From positions 310,001 to 374,000 of the forward strand of contig NZ_JAGTXB010000002.1 in assembly GCF_018224885.1 (NCBI RefSeq): a stretch of 64,000 nucleotides of DNA, written 5' to 3'. The position numbers and the translations under genes are program-made. Below, in pieces: positions 51,001-59,706 of the stretch; position 1 is the stretch's first letter, and each line of letters begins with the position of its first letter. This DNA comes from Chitinophaga hostae (GTDB lineage: Bacteria > Bacteroidota > Bacteroidia > Chitinophagales > Chitinophagaceae). Below the pieces are notes generated by a model that had not been told where the DNA came from, did not search any database, and worked only from the letters and a program-made list of their open reading frames with translations.

Positions 51001-51178
51001 TGCCTTTGGCATCCTTTACGATGCCGCTGATTTCTTTTTCCTGGTATGTGCTACGGAATGAAGATGTGGGCGACCAGGTATTGCCGGCTGCCTTCACATA
51101 TGCGCTGTCTGCTAATATGGAAGTGAGCGCCAGACCGGTCATAGCACACACTTTCATAAGGCGTAGGTTTTTTTTCAT
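48065..51178 (-). CDS. SusC/RagA TonB-dependent receptor (pair 1)
   Basis: A 1037-residue TonB-dependent outer-membrane transporter. The start at 51178 gives a normal signal peptide (MKKNLRLMKVCAMTG...); a longer frame reaches 51235. After the signal come a carboxypeptidase-D-like regulatory domain (about 50-125, ISGIVKDAKGTALPGVSVQLKG), a SusC box NELVVTALGVKK, the plug with PLYVIDGIPM and DDIESLTVLKGASAAALYG, and the barrel ending in SLNVGF. Unlike the second copy it has no N-terminal STN domain. It and the 53159 copy share many blocks and look like diverged duplicates. Confidence 0.93.
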   Translation of the reverse strand: MKKNLRLMKVCAMTGLALTSILADSAYVKAAGNTWSPTSSFRSTYQEKEISGIVKDAKGTALPGVSVQLKGTVKGTQTNAQGEYHISAKAGDVLIFSSVGFEATEATVGSSASLNVKLSDNVKGLNELVVTALGVKKAAKSLTYSTQRLGNEEISTVKDANVMNSINGKAAGITISRSSSGVGGSVKVTLRGNKSAQSSNQPLYVIDGIPMTNYTTQQPNSTWGGDGVTTTSPGRDGGDGISNLNPDDIESLTVLKGASAAALYGSQAANGVILITTKKGKSGISKVEASSGITLDKIAYSPKFQNSYGPETPNSSQSWGKGISGGHDNVKEFFRTGNTWINSVNFSGGTDKAQTFFSYANTSASGVMPGNDLKRNNFTFRETAKFLNDKLALDGNVNVITQTLNNGPVNGLYFNPLTGLYLFPRGNDITPFKNQYTRFDKTRQLDLQNWPYDEDLQQNPWWIVNKNPIEAKRNRTLASVSGKYDINDWLWVQARGNIDRTNDTYDAHMYAGTQGTLSGPNGRYITSDLTTTQLYGDLILNLNKNFGNFKLNALAGTSINDQQTKGMTGESFTGDLSVANFFVLQNMTAGSQINTVPNNHSQLQAVFGSANLSFKDLLFLDVTARNDWSSNLSFTPNGSYFYPSVGLSAMLHQLFNMPEPVSYAKVRASYAMVGNTVPIYVTNPLSRLGAVGGTFAFNNRAPFSDLKPEKTKSLELGTEWRFLQNRLSLDLTYYKTNTTNQYFQIAVPPGTGYSFRFINAGNIQNAGVEVLLGYNVIKTSHFSWNTTINYSQNRNKVIELAPNIDQFVLTEAGTNNYSSILAKDGSYGDIYGTILARDENGKVIINKDGKPLTVANKLIGNPTPKWQGGWSNNLSYKNFTLNFLVDGKFGGKVMSLTQAMLDKYGVSAATGDARNNGGVTVDGVDEVSKKPVTKVDAAAWYGAVGGRDGVTGEYMYDGTVVRLREASLGYSVPSSALGHGFVKSIRMTLIGRNLWYISKKAPYDPEITMSTGNGLAGVDIFSMPATRSFGFSLNVGF

Positions 51179-51565
51179 ACTTGCCTTTTTTTTGGTTAAT
51201 AAATGGGATTTGTATTGTTGAATAAAACTGACCATTTTATAAAACGTGCATTGTTAGAAAATACGGAGCCGTTAGCATGGCGTGCACCATCCTTCGCGTC
51301 CTTATATCATGTTGTTTGCTGTCGGTTACCTGTTCATATGGGCGTGCAAAGCCTCACTGCTTATGGCAATGTGTAATCCGGGTTGAGTCATAGCAGTCTT
51401 TGTTTCGTGTTTTTCTTACATGAAATGTTGTTTTTTATAACGTTCTCGCTTAACAGGCAGCATAGCTAAAATCAGCGCTGAAATGTTGCGCTACAGAGAA
51501 GGAGTCGTATATAGTTATGAATAGTACTATCCTGTTTTAAAAAATTTTTAACTTTTTTTAAGATC
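51179..51565. other. Intergenic region between the two SusCD pairs
   Basis: 387 bp with no convincing gene. I see an AT-rich stretch near the SusD 2 stop (51536-51560) but no clear hairpin terminator, and no CAAAnnTA/CAAA promoter pair for the minus strand. Whether pair 1 has its own promoter is therefore open. Confidence 0.5.
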
Positions 51566-53146
51566 CTACCGGAGGTCCCACCAGAGCGGTGTTCCACCTG
51601 TATCGGGACCCTTCAGGGTGGCTACTGCACGGGCCACTGCCTGTGGATTTGTACTCGTTTCTCTTTGCGGCATAGGTAAGCGGCGAATAAATTTTTCGGT
51701 AGGAATAGTACCATTACTATTGTTAATCACCACCGGGAATAAACGGGGATACCCGGTACGGCGAAATTCACTCCAGGCTTCCTGTCCTTCAGGAAACATG
51801 GCAATCCATTTCTGGGTGATAATACGTTCCAGCTTTCGCTCCGGACTATCACCTTCATTCCATTTTATGGTAATAGTGCTTAAGTGTTTGTCGCCAGCCG
51901 GTATGTTGTTGTCTGCATTTTGTGGATCAATATAGGGGTTAGGTTTATCCACCGCATTATTCAGGTAGTTGTTAACATTGCTGATATTATATTGTTTGAA
52001 AGAAGCTGCTACACCGGCTGCATAGTTTGCAGCGGCCGTGCCTGCACCTTTCCAGCCATAAAGTGCTGCTTCCGCTTTGAGGAACCAGGCTTCCGCTGTT
52101 GTCATAAAAAGTATTTTGTTATCAAATCTTACGAGAGAAGAAAAACCGCTGTATTCTTCTTTCGCTGAAATCTTAATGCCATTGCGTATACCATGATATA
52201 CATGCACATTGTCGTCGGTGGGTACAAAGTAATGCGACAGCCGGGGATCCTTGTAACCGGTAAGAATGGATTCCATCGGGGCGCTCATCCGCAGGTCCGC
52301 CCAGGTATAGCACATGATGTTCAGCGGATGCGTAACAGGTGCAATGTTCACCGCAAAATTGTCGTCGGGCGATGATTGGAGTAATCCCAACGGATGATTA
52401 AGGGCCGCTTCGCCTTCTGCTTTAGCCTTTTGAGGATCTACACCGGAGATACGGATTGCCAGGCGCAAACGCAGGGTGTTGGCGAATTTCACCCACTGGG
52501 TATAATCACCCTTGTACACCAGGTCAAATGCCTGTATACGTTGCGGTGCTTTCCTGTTGATATAAGCGGTGAGCGTATCTATACCTTGTTCCAGGTCTTT
52601 AAAAAAGGCATAGTAAGCCTGCTGTTGCGAATCATAATCAATACCCATTTCGTCATTCATGATACCGTATTTGGTATAAATAATAGGACCATAAATATCG
52701 CTGAGCCTGTGCATGGCCTCCACTTTAATGATCTGTGCCCACGCATAAAAATCGGTGAAGGTATCTTTGGATTTCATCTGCGCAAAATCGCAGGTTTTCA
52801 TAACGTTGTTATACGTTACTTCCCAGGGACGGTTATTCCAGTAATATAGCAGTCCGTAGTTGGTGTTATTGATATTGCCTTCAAACGGAGTAGGCGCCAT
52901 CATATAGCCGGAAAACACATCTGCGTTCAGGTTCTGCTGCAACTGTGCAGTAGGCGGATCGTTATAAATAAGCAGGTTTAACTGCGCCTGCGATAATGGT
53001 TCCCCCATCAGGCGGTAGTCGGCCTTTAATTCATCTTCATCAAAATCATAAGGATTTTTATTAATCTCATCAAATCTCTTCGTGCATGCACTGCCCATCA
53101 TAACAGCCACCAGGGCAAATAATGTGGTTATTTTCCAGCTTTTCAT
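51566..53146 (-). CDS. SusD/RagB-like outer membrane lipoprotein (pair 2)
   Basis: A 526-residue SusD_like_2 lipoprotein with lipobox VAVMMGSAC. It shares QLQQNLNADVFSGYM, EVTYNNVMKTCDFA, IIKVEAMHRLSDIYGPIIY and PEGQEAWSEFRRTGYPRLF with the pair 1 SusD and is clearly its paralogue. It lies 12 bp downstream of the SusC gene of pair 2 and should bind the ligand on the cell surface as the lid of that transporter. The substrate is unknown. Confidence 0.92.
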   Translation of the reverse strand: MKSWKITTLFALVAVMMGSACTKRFDEINKNPYDFDEDELKADYRLMGEPLSQAQLNLLIYNDPPTAQLQQNLNADVFSGYMMAPTPFEGNINNTNYGLLYYWNNRPWEVTYNNVMKTCDFAQMKSKDTFTDFYAWAQIIKVEAMHRLSDIYGPIIYTKYGIMNDEMGIDYDSQQQAYYAFFKDLEQGIDTLTAYINRKAPQRIQAFDLVYKGDYTQWVKFANTLRLRLAIRISGVDPQKAKAEGEAALNHPLGLLQSSPDDNFAVNIAPVTHPLNIMCYTWADLRMSAPMESILTGYKDPRLSHYFVPTDDNVHVYHGIRNGIKISAKEEYSGFSSLVRFDNKILFMTTAEAWFLKAEAALYGWKGAGTAAANYAAGVAASFKQYNISNVNNYLNNAVDKPNPYIDPQNADNNIPAGDKHLSTITIKWNEGDSPERKLERIITQKWIAMFPEGQEAWSEFRRTGYPRLFPVVINNSNGTIPTEKFIRRLPMPQRETSTNPQAVARAVATLKGPDTGGTPLWWDLR

Positions 53147-53158
53147 TTGTGAGTAATT

Positions 53159-56100
53159 TTAAATTCCTAATCTCAGGTTGATACCCATGCTTCGCATAGG
53201 AGGCAACCCAAATACATCTACACCCTGCAAACCATTACCGGTACCCATGGAAACCTCCGGATCAAATGGCGCATGTAACTCAAAGAAGAACAGGTTCCTG
53301 CCTACTATACCCATGCGCATATTGCGGATCCATTTCCACTTTAAGGGGATGCGGTAACTGAGGCTTAGTTCCCGTAAGCGGATATTGGTGGCATCATACA
53401 TATACATCTCACCGATACCTGCCCTGCTGCCAATGGTGGTATAGTATGTTTGTGCATCTATTTTCCCGTAGTAGGCACTGCCATCTTTATTTACTACCGG
53501 GATATTTACACCACCCTTATCACGTGCTTTTGCGCTTACTTCACTTACGCCGTACCAATCCAGTACTGCCTGGGTTACGCTCATTACTTTACCGCCAAAA
53601 CGACCATCTATCAGAAAGCTCAGGTTAAAATTCTTATAGTCGATGCTGTTATTCCAACCCAGGGTAAAATCCGGGTTAGGATTGCCTACTTTTTTAAAAG
53701 CGTTCCGTGTTTGCAGTTTGCCTGCTGCATCCAGGATGTATTCTCCTTTGTTGTTCTGCACCAGTTCCTTGTTGGAATAAATATCGCCCCAGGAACCGCC
53801 TTCCATAATAAAGGAGCCAAACATATTAACGCCAAAATCGGTGAGCACAAACATGCTGCTGGTGTCGGCGCCCATGATCCTGGAATTCGAGAGGGAGACG
53901 ATCTTATTTTTATTCGCAGCAAAATTAATGCTACTCGTCCAGGAAGCAGCTTTATTACGTATAGGCACTAACGTAAGTGTGGCCTCCCAGCCCTGGTTTT
54001 GTATATTACCCATGTTCAGATAATAGGTATTGTACTTGTAACCGAGGGGCGCAGGCACTTCCATGTATTGCTTGTAGTTGTTGTTTTTGTAGAAGGTGAT
54101 GTCGGCAGTGATCCGGTTTTTCAGGAAACGTGTTTCCAGGCCAATCTCAAAAGCCCGGTTATCTTCCGGTTCCAGGTAAAGCCCGGGGTAAAGGATCCGC
54201 TGGTTCAATACTACCCGGCTCACCCCGGCAATTGTTTGCAAAGAAAAAGAGGCGGGCCGCGAAGAGTAGGCGGCAATATCGTTGCCCACCCTGGCATAGG
54301 AAATACGGGAACGCAGAAAGTCTATGGCCGCCGGCATTTTAAACATATCGCTCCATACAGCCGATAAACCGGCAGAATAGTAGAAATATCCTTTATCGCG
54401 CGTGGAAGTAAAAGCAAAAGTGCTGGACCAGTCGTTACGGCCGGTCAGATCGAGAAACAGGAAATTCTTAAACCCGATCTGTGCGTTGGCAAACAATGCC
54501 TGCAGTTGTTTCTGATCCACGCTATGTTGCGCATCCATAGAGGTGCTGAGAATGTTGGAGACAGAAAATTTATTGGGATAGATCAAACCCGGATCAGCAT
54601 TGGGGTTGGAGCCGTTAAAGGTGCGTTCATGTGCCCGGGTGTCTGTGATGCTGGCGCCTATATTACCGGCAAGGTGCAGCCACTTGTTTACCTTCCCGCT
54701 GGCAGTCACCATCAGGTCGCCGTACAACTGGGTATTGAATTCCTTTTCCAATGTATACCGGCCGTTGGATCCAGCCAGCACAATCTGTGTGCCGGCATAG
54801 GCTTCCAGCTCGTACTGATCGAGCGATTTGTCAAAGTTCCCGCGTCCTTTTACAGATAACCAGTCATTTAACTGCCAGGTGAGCGATAAGGTGGCCAGTC
54901 CCCGGTAACGCGTATCCAGCCGAAGATTCCGCAGCAATGCCCACATGGGATTTTGCTGGTCATCCTGCCCTATCCACTTTTTATCGTTGCGGATATTCCA
55001 CCAGTTCTGCATGTACAGGTTACGGTTGGTATCGTAGTATTCAAAGTCGTTTTTATAATAATCAAAATCCTGCCCCCGGGGAAAAGTATATAAGCCGGAA
55101 ATGGGGCTGTAATACAAGCCGGAAGAAAGCCTGTTTTCGGTATTCTGGGCAGTAAAGGATACGTTGGCATCCATTACGAGTTTTTCATTCAGCAGTTTTA
55201 ATGTTTCGCGTAAATTGACGGTGTGCCGGTTAAATTTATTGGTAGGCAGTATGCCTTTGTTGGTGGTATTGGCGTATGAAAAATAACTCTGTGCTGTTTC
55301 GGTGCCGCCGCTGAAGGCGATGGTATTGGTAAAGGTAGAACCGGTGTTATAGAAGTTTTTTACGTGGTCGGGAACCTGGACTGGTTTTCCCCAACTGCCG
55401 AGGGAACCGGGTTGCGGTGTACCTATACGGTCCGGACCCGGGGGATCTGTTTGTGCGTAACGGTATTGTAACGAAGGAAGGAGGGAAGGTGTTTCCCGGG
55501 TATAATCGGAAGAAACATCAATTTTGCTTCGGCCGGGTTTACCTTTTTTGGTGGTAATGAGTATCACGCCGTTGGCCGCCTGGCTGCCGTACAACGCTGC
55601 TGCGGAAGCGCCTTTGAGTATGCTGATGCTCTCAATATCGTCGGGGTTGATATTGGAGATGCCATCACCACCATCTCTGCCACCGGCGCCGATGATGTTG
55701 TGCGATTGTCCCCATACATCGGCTGGCTGGGAAGGGGTATAGTTGGCATACGGAACGCCATCTACGATATACAGCGGCTGGTTTTCGCGGGTAGATTTGT
55801 TGCCCCGCAGTACCACTCTCACAGAGCCGCCAATGCCGGATGCGCTGCGGGTAATGGTGGCGCCGGCAGTTTTCCCGTTAAGACAATTAATCACGTTGGC
55901 ATCTTTTACCAGTTGCAGATCGTCGCCGTCCAGTTGCTGCGTGGAGTAGGGGAGCTCTTTAGCCTTTTTCTGCAGGCCCAGTGCGGTTACTACCAGTTCA
56001 TTCAACGCTTTCACATTTTCCTGCATCCGTACGTCAATCTCTTCTTCCGTGCCTACCGGCACTTCACGGGTTACAAACCCCACAGAACTGAAAACAAGCA

Positions 56101-56641
56101 TATCGCCGGTGCTGGCTTTTAGTGTAAAACCAGCATCGGCGTTTGTTTGGGTACCCTTATTGGTATGTTTGATCTGAATGGTAACTCCGGGAAGCGGCGT
56201 GCCTTTATTATCGCGTACTATTCCTCTTATTTCTCTTTCCAGTGATACGTGATTCAGCAGATCTACAGTGGGTGATGGGCCGGTGTCAATTGCTGCGCCT
56301 ACGATTATTTTGTTATTGATGCGGGTAAACTTTAATCCGGATTGAACTGACATTAACGTGAGCACTTCGTCGATCGGTGTTTTGGTGCAGTTTAACGTTA
56401 TCTTTTTCTTCAGGTTAAGATCAGTTTTGTCGTAATGAAAGTTTAGTCCTGTTTTTACCGAAATTTCGGTCATTACGTCTTCCAGGTTTTTATTTTTTAC
56501 CTGGATAGTGACAACGGTCGGTGGCGGGTCGGGTGTTTGCGTGATTGCGCTAGTCGTTGTGTTCAAGCTCCCCGCCAACAGTAGTGTCAGCATCAACCCC
56601 ATGGATACAAACCATTTCACGGGGCATGGCTTTACCCTCAT
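53159..56641 (-). CDS. SusC/RagA TonB-dependent receptor with STN domain (pair 2)
   Basis: An 1160-residue TonB-dependent transducer. Signal peptide (MRVKPCPVKWFVSMGLMLTLLLAGS), then an STN domain (about residues 43-112: TIQVKNKNLEDVMTEIS, GLNFHYDKTDL, KKITLNCTKTPIDEVL), a CarboxypepD_reg-like domain (REIRGIVRDNKGTPLPGVTIQIKH), the NELVVTALGLQKK box, a plug (PLYIVDGVPY, DDIESISILKGASAAALYG) and the barrel. STN domains contact FecR-type anti-sigma factors, and the fecR and ECF sigma genes lie directly upstream, so this receptor most likely reports ligand uptake to that sigma factor. Only 5 bp separate it from fecR. Confidence 0.94.
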   Translation of the reverse strand: MRVKPCPVKWFVSMGLMLTLLLAGSLNTTTSAITQTPDPPPTVVTIQVKNKNLEDVMTEISVKTGLNFHYDKTDLNLKKKITLNCTKTPIDEVLTLMSVQSGLKFTRINNKIIVGAAIDTGPSPTVDLLNHVSLEREIRGIVRDNKGTPLPGVTIQIKHTNKGTQTNADAGFTLKASTGDMLVFSSVGFVTREVPVGTEEEIDVRMQENVKALNELVVTALGLQKKAKELPYSTQQLDGDDLQLVKDANVINCLNGKTAGATITRSASGIGGSVRVVLRGNKSTRENQPLYIVDGVPYANYTPSQPADVWGQSHNIIGAGGRDGGDGISNINPDDIESISILKGASAAALYGSQAANGVILITTKKGKPGRSKIDVSSDYTRETPSLLPSLQYRYAQTDPPGPDRIGTPQPGSLGSWGKPVQVPDHVKNFYNTGSTFTNTIAFSGGTETAQSYFSYANTTNKGILPTNKFNRHTVNLRETLKLLNEKLVMDANVSFTAQNTENRLSSGLYYSPISGLYTFPRGQDFDYYKNDFEYYDTNRNLYMQNWWNIRNDKKWIGQDDQQNPMWALLRNLRLDTRYRGLATLSLTWQLNDWLSVKGRGNFDKSLDQYELEAYAGTQIVLAGSNGRYTLEKEFNTQLYGDLMVTASGKVNKWLHLAGNIGASITDTRAHERTFNGSNPNADPGLIYPNKFSVSNILSTSMDAQHSVDQKQLQALFANAQIGFKNFLFLDLTGRNDWSSTFAFTSTRDKGYFYYSAGLSAVWSDMFKMPAAIDFLRSRISYARVGNDIAAYSSRPASFSLQTIAGVSRVVLNQRILYPGLYLEPEDNRAFEIGLETRFLKNRITADITFYKNNNYKQYMEVPAPLGYKYNTYYLNMGNIQNQGWEATLTLVPIRNKAASWTSSINFAANKNKIVSLSNSRIMGADTSSMFVLTDFGVNMFGSFIMEGGSWGDIYSNKELVQNNKGEYILDAAGKLQTRNAFKKVGNPNPDFTLGWNNSIDYKNFNLSFLIDGRFGGKVMSVTQAVLDWYGVSEVSAKARDKGGVNIPVVNKDGSAYYGKIDAQTYYTTIGSRAGIGEMYMYDATNIRLRELSLSYRIPLKWKWIRNMRMGIVGRNLFFFELHAPFDPEVSMGTGNGLQGVDVFGLPPMRSMGINLRLGI

Positions 56642-56646
56642 ATGGA

Positions 56647-57669
56647 CTAGTTTTTGTTTTGCAAGTGAACGGTGTCGTTTTTAATGGTATACGAAAGTGA
56701 TTTAGCCAGGCAAATGATATCCAATACTTCTTTCAGGTTTTCATTCTTGAAGGAGCCGTTATAATTCCATTCTGTTTTGTCGCTTTCATTGCTAACGGTA
56801 ACGCCATAACGATTTTCTATGCCGGTAACCACTTCATTATAGGGGGCATCTTTAAATATCAGGTAGCCTTGTTTCCAGCCGGTTATTTCTTCCGGTTTGC
56901 TGAAACTTGTTTTTACGAGATGCAGTGATACCCGGTCGTAGCTGATCTGTTCGCTGGGAAGCAGGATCAGGGACGCAGTTTGAGGGTCGTTATTATTGAG
57001 CTGGTCTACTTTTACTTTGCCGCTTACAAGCGCTACTACCACTTTATGTTCGCTGGCATAGGCCCTGATATTGAAAGATGTACCTAAAGCGGTGGTAGCC
57101 AGTTCACCGGCATTTACCACAAAGCGCCTGGCCGGATCGGTGGCCACAGAGAAGAAAGCTTCTCCTTCTTCCAGGATCACGGTGCGGCTGCTGTCGCCAA
57201 AATGTTCGGGGTAGCGTACTTTACTGCCGGCGTTGAGCTCCAGTGTACTGCCATCTTCCAGTGTGATATTTTCTTTGGGTTGTCCTTTACGCGTGGTGAT
57301 TTCCACAAAACCATCTTTCACCACACGGGTACTGTTTAATGCCGCCAGCGGAGTGGATCCGTTGCCGGTGGTAGCGGGCGTATGGCTGCGGTTAAACCAG
57401 AAGAGGCCGGCGGCTACTAATATGGCGGCCGCTGCTGCTGCATACCAGGTACGAACAGGCATCCGGCGCACTTTAGGTGCCGGTGTTATGTGCTGGTTCA
57501 GCTGTAGTTTTATCTGATCAAGTTCCTGGTCGAGCTCCTTTTCTTCTACGTAGGTGGACTGGTGACGATTAATATTTTCAAACCATTGATCTACAATCGC
57601 CGCTTCCTCCGGTGAGCAGTTCCCCTGATTATATCGCTCCAGCAATATTTTTATCTGTTCTGTGTCCAC
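56647..57669 (-). CDS. FecR-family anti-sigma factor
   Basis: A 340-residue single-pass regulator. The N-terminal cytoplasmic domain (1-75: LLERYNQGNCSPEEAAIVDQWFE) is followed by a transmembrane helix (about 74-92, YAAAAAAILVAAGLFW) and the periplasmic FecR domain (about 120-220: LEDGSTLELNAGSKVRYPEHF, RTVILEEGEAFFSV, FVVNAG). A C-terminal DUF4974-like domain (265-335, YLIFKDAPYNEVVTGIENRYGV) ends it. It should hold the ECF sigma factor inactive until the STN domain of the adjacent SusC signals ligand. It lies 126 bp downstream of the sigma gene. Confidence 0.95.
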   Translation of the reverse strand: MDTEQIKILLERYNQGNCSPEEAAIVDQWFENINRHQSTYVEEKELDQELDQIKLQLNQHITPAPKVRRMPVRTWYAAAAAAILVAAGLFWFNRSHTPATTGNGSTPLAALNSTRVVKDGFVEITTRKGQPKENITLEDGSTLELNAGSKVRYPEHFGDSSRTVILEEGEAFFSVATDPARRFVVNAGELATTALGTSFNIRAYASEHKVVVALVSGKVKVDQLNNNDPQTASLILLPSEQISYDRVSLHLVKTSFSKPEEITGWKQGYLIFKDAPYNEVVTGIENRYGVTVSNESDKTEWNYNGSFKNENLKEVLDIICLAKSLSYTIKNDTVHLQNKN

Positions 57670-57795
57670 CTGTTGGCGTTTTATGTGTTCTTAAGTCGTA
57701 ATAACGTGGAAAAGGTACCATCGTACCCGCCTCTTTTTTATTGATTAATCGTTTTTGCACCGGATGCAGGCATGCGGGCAAAGCGGATGCTGATA

Positions 57796-58380
57796 TTATG
57801 ATAAAATATAAGGGAGCAGCAAAAGAACGATCAGGTCCGTTTTGGCATAGTTCGCCCTTAATATCTTCAATGCTTTGGTAATCTGATTTTTAACCGTTTG
57901 CTGCGACAGCCCAAGGTGGGTGGATATCTGTTCTACGCTGAGGTTTTCAAACCGGCTGAGCATAAAGATTTCTTTCATGCGTTCCGGCAGGTGATTAATG
58001 GCCTCAAACAGTTCCTGGGTCCTGGCTTTATTGTCTACCGTATCCGTGATAGAATGCGGCTGCGCATCGAAATGTTCGATCAGTTGCTGCAGGTATTTGC
58101 GGTAAGTAGCGTTTTTCCGGTAAATATCGATGATTTTATGGCGGGCTACCTGGTAGAGGTAGGCTTTCAACGATTCCTTCAGCACCATTGAATGCCGCTT
58201 TTCCCAGAGGGAAATAAAAAGCTCCTGCAACACATCTTTGCTGATCTCCGCGGCATCCAGTTTACTGTGTATAAATAAATACAATAGTTTACTGTAGCGG
58301 TCGTAGATGGCATTGAACGCAGCGCAATCATCGCTTTTTAGCAGCGATATTAACTGGTTATCTGAATAACTGCTGTACAT
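57796..58380 (-). CDS. ECF RNA polymerase sigma factor (FecI-type)
   Basis: A 194-residue extracytoplasmic-function sigma factor. Region 2 lies at residues 14-85 (FNAIYDRYSKLLYLFI, KDVLQELFISLWEK, YLYQVARHKIIDIYRK). Region 4 lies at about 120-175 (INHLPERMKEIFMLSRFENLSVEQISTHLGLSQQTVKNQITKAL, shown here only as a span). It likely directs transcription of the downstream SusC/SusD genes under control of FecR. A minus-strand TATATTTG element at 58493-58500, about 110 bp upstream, lacks a recognisable -33 box. Confidence 0.94.
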   Translation of the reverse strand: MYSSYSDNQLISLLKSDDCAAFNAIYDRYSKLLYLFIHSKLDAAEISKDVLQELFISLWEKRHSMVLKESLKAYLYQVARHKIIDIYRKNATYRKYLQQLIEHFDAQPHSITDTVDNKARTQELFEAINHLPERMKEIFMLSRFENLSVEQISTHLGLSQQTVKNQITKALKILRANYAKTDLIVLLLLPYILS

Positions 58381-58517
58381 CGAATTACAGTAGTAATTAA
58401 GCGTTTTGGTTGATAATTACTAAAATGAATGTAAGAAGAAAAATTTGATATTTTGATATTTGGGCAGCTACTTTTTAAAATAACTGAATAACCAAATATA
58501 AAATAATTATATTTTTA

Positions 58518-59393
58518 TCATGCTTCCTTTAGCCGTAACTCGTTTTTGTATTCCTTGGGTGTTTTGCCCACTATCTCCTTGAAGAAGCGGTTGAAATTGG
58601 AGAGGTTCTTGAAGCCGCAGGAATAGGCGATTTCAGCGATGGACCAGTCTTCCTCTGTTAAACGTTTACAGGCATGGCCTATGCGCACTTCATTCAGAAA
58701 CTGTACAAAGGATTTTTTGGTGCGGTTTTTAAAGAACCGGCAAAAGGATTGTGGCGACAGGTTAGTGATACTGGCTACATCCTGCAGTGATATTTCTTTG
58801 GAGAAGTTATTCATTACATACTTGAATACTTCATCGATCTTATGGTTGTCCTTTACATTATAAGCATGTGAATAACCCGTGCTGGCCAGGTAATAGCAGT
58901 CGCGCGTTTCCGATAATGTCTTTAATATATGCAGGAGGGAAATGATCCGGTCCAGTCCTTCTTTCCGGGGCAGGGCCAGTATTTCAGGTTTCAGCAACTC
59001 ATGGGTGGCGCCGGTAATTTTCATTCCCCGCTGGGCACGGTGGAAAAGCTCGCTGAGCGCTTTTGTTTCCGGTAATCCGTAAAACTTCTCCCCAAATATA
59101 TCCTTCGGGAAATAGATCACTACAGAGCGGGCTTTCAGATTATCATCTCCCTTATAATACTCTTCTTCATTATACCACACATGAGGTATATGAGGCCCAA
59201 GAAACACCATATCGCCTTCTTCAAAGCTCTCGATGCTATCCCCCACTATTCTCTTCCCGTGGCTCTCCGTAACATAAACCAGCTCACACTCCGGGTGGAA
59301 GTGAAATGGTGTATTGAAATATGGATCACTTCTCTCTATAATCGTGATCTGATTATCGGCAAAAGCCCCAACTTTAATAAGGATGGGTTTCAT
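58518..59393 (-). CDS. AraC-family transcriptional regulator with cupin domain
   Basis: A 291-residue regulator. The N-terminal cupin-like sensing domain (about 15-110) has DPYFNTPFHFHPECELVYV and GDMVFLGPHIPHVWY, with His residues that could bind metal or a small ligand. The C-terminal double helix-turn-helix (about 190-290) has ISLQDVASITNLSPQSFCRFF and WSIAEIAYSCGFKNLSNFNRFF, then GKTPKEYK. It is typical of sugar-responsive activators. It is divergent from the LacI gene across a 313-bp gap and sits upstream of the sigma gene on the same strand, so it could control either. Confidence 0.92.
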   Translation of the reverse strand: MKPILIKVGAFADNQITIIERSDPYFNTPFHFHPECELVYVTESHGKRIVGDSIESFEEGDMVFLGPHIPHVWYNEEEYYKGDDNLKARSVVIYFPKDIFGEKFYGLPETKALSELFHRAQRGMKITGATHELLKPEILALPRKEGLDRIISLLHILKTLSETRDCYYLASTGYSHAYNVKDNHKIDEVFKYVMNNFSKEISLQDVASITNLSPQSFCRFFKNRTKKSFVQFLNEVRIGHACKRLTEEDWSIAEIAYSCGFKNLSNFNRFFKEIVGKTPKEYKNELRLKEA

Positions 59394-59706
59394 TCATGTA
59401 TTAATTTAAGCTGCTATATTACTGCGACAGTCCTATACTTTATTACCATAGCCATTAATCCCCCTTCGTGGAACGGGAGGCTTACAGGTGAGTAGCATTA
59501 AGATCGTCCTATGAATGTTGCCAAATTATTAAAAATTGGTTAAAAAAATATCATTCTCCCCAAAATAACCTTTTTATGTGATACAAAACTGACACAAGCA
59601 CACTGATAAGTTTTCAGTACTTGCTTGGAATAATTAGTACAACAACGTAATTTCCAACTTCATTTTGTAAATTACGGCAGGCTAAATCGATATAGCATTT
59701 TTTTCT
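59394..59706. other. Divergent regulatory region between AraC and LacI genes
   Basis: 313 bp, AT-rich, no ORF of note. It must contain the promoters of both regulators. I found no perfect TTTG-N19-TAnnTTTG pair on either strand, so the promoters may depend on an activator. A GTAC-bounded segment near 59618-59640 is a possible operator but is not supported further. Confidence 0.45.

Noticed and set aside
53450..53971. 173-codon plus-strand frame over SusC 2, and similar frames over SusC 1
   Set aside because: The SusC genes on the minus strand have full domain order; long antisense frames are a codon-bias effect.
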